Shown here: piece after piece, positions 7,761-8,168 of the stretch
How the letters are laid out: each line of letters begins with the position of its first letter
Numbering within the stretch: the first letter of the stretch is position 1
Assembly: GCA_903891375.1 (NCBI GenBank)
Contig: CAITEL010000175.1
Coordinates: 1 to 8,168 of the forward strand
Reading direction: 5' to 3'
Length of the DNA stretch: 8,168 nt
Source: an uncultured Neisseriaceae bacterium
GTDB taxonomy: Bacteria > Pseudomonadota > Gammaproteobacteria > Burkholderiales > UBA11063
The notes under the pieces: model-generated
The model's input: the letters and a program-made list of their open reading frames with translations, nothing else
What the model was told of the DNA's origin: nothing
Database searches by the model: none
Translations under genes and position numbers: made by a program

Positions 7761-7790
7761 GTAACTACTCAGCTGTATACATTCTATCGT
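7761..7790 (-). repeat. Intergenic repeat, copy D (diverged)
   Basis: The plus-strand stretch begins GTAACTACTCAGCTG and ends ATTCTATCGT. Aligned without gaps to the reverse complement of copy A/C it agrees at about 23-24 of 30 positions, with both ends best conserved (TAACTACT and ATTCTATCGT). It lies three bases after the rhodanese stop, between that gene and the convergent TVP38-like gene, the same kind of position as copies A-C. Confidence 0.65.
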
Positions 7791-7808
7791 TATATTTTGA
7801 TGACGCTA

Positions 7809-8168
7809 TCACTTCTTATCATTCCTAAAAAAGCGTCTCATTTGTTTTAAAATACTCGGGGTCATAGTAAATACAGCAAAAATTATTAAAGGCAACCAAA
7901 TTTTAGGATTCATAAGCATTTGCACAGTAATTGGCTCATGCGACAGGATAATTTCACGAGCACCAACTCCAACAAATGCATAAATAATTGCCGCTGGCAA
8001 TACCCCTAATACCACGGAATACATATATAATTTTAACCTCATTTTTAAGACCGATGCTATGATGTTTAATACCCAGAATGGAATAAGCATCACTAAACGT
8101 AATCCAGTTAAATTTAAAAAAAGAGATTTTTGATCCCGTCCGTGGATTTTTATTTTAAATCTTTTTAG
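7809..8168 (-). CDS. TVP38/TMEM64 (DedA-like, VTT domain) membrane protein, C-terminal part (runs off right edge)
   Basis: The frame is open from the right edge of the window to a stop at 7811-7809, giving 119 visible codons; the N-terminus lies outside. An internal GTG at 8093 and the adjacent ATG are not the real start, because family-like sequence continues upstream of them. NLTGLRLVMLIPFWVLN is the conserved arginine-containing motif of the SNARE-associated/VTT domain. It is followed by a membrane stretch with VVLGVLPAAIIYAFVGVGAREI, which matches the LPGTFVYA-type motif of TVP38/TMEM64 proteins. A last helix (KIWLPLIIFAVFTMTPSIL) ends in a basic tail KQMRRFFRNDKK. Such inner-membrane proteins are linked to lipid scrambling or flipping and membrane homeostasis; the precise substrate here is unknown. 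It converges with the rhodanese gene, with only 50 bases between the stops. Confidence 0.85.
   Translation of the reverse strand, partial: LKRFKIKIHGRDQKSLFLNLTGLRLVMLIPFWVLNIIASVLKMRLKLYMYSVVLGVLPAAIIYAFVGVGAREIILSHEPITVQMLMNPKIWLPLIIFAVFTMTPSILKQMRRFFRNDKK

Overview
This is an AT-rich stretch (about one third G+C by eye) of a Gram-negative bacterial chromosome. The two most diagnostic proteins, the lipid A flippase MsbA and adenylosuccinate synthetase PurA, read most like betaproteobacterial and specifically Neisseriales-type versions. That placement rests on remembered family sequences, not on a search. The GC content would suit a host-associated or reduced lineage of that group, but this is inference.

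Layout. (1) Positions 1-2753, minus strand: msbA, then a winged-helix protein of the replication-relaxation type whose TTG start lies one base after the msbA stop, then a membrane-protein gene cut by the left edge. The three are close enough to be one transcript. (2) Positions 2754-2889: a divergent promoter region with a perfect TATAAT on each strand. (3) Positions 2890-4957, plus strand: a small CCDC90/DUF1640-like coiled-coil membrane protein, purA and a DUF29 protein, with gaps of 27 and 22 bases, a probable operon. (4) Positions 4958-5110: a convergent intergenic region packed with three copies of a short repeat that can fold into long, mutually exclusive hairpins. (5) Positions 5111-7069, minus strand: an OPT-family oligopeptide transporter. 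(6) Positions 7070-7389: an intergenic region with an imperfect hairpin containing a possible further repeat copy. (7) Positions 7390-7758, plus strand: a single-domain rhodanese. (8) Positions 7761-7790: another repeat copy between convergent genes. (9) Positions 7809-8168, minus strand: the C-terminal part of a TVP38/TMEM64 (DedA-like) membrane protein cut by the right edge.

Most genes are housekeeping or common accessory functions: outer-membrane lipid export, purine synthesis, peptide or metal-chelate uptake, sulfur transfer. I see no phage structural gene, transposase, tRNA, rRNA or CRISPR array. The features that most deserve follow-up are the interspersed intergenic repeat family, which shares an AACTACTT-containing core, and the DNA-binding/nuclease-like protein coupled to msbA. 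I did not find a convincing new multi-gene system.
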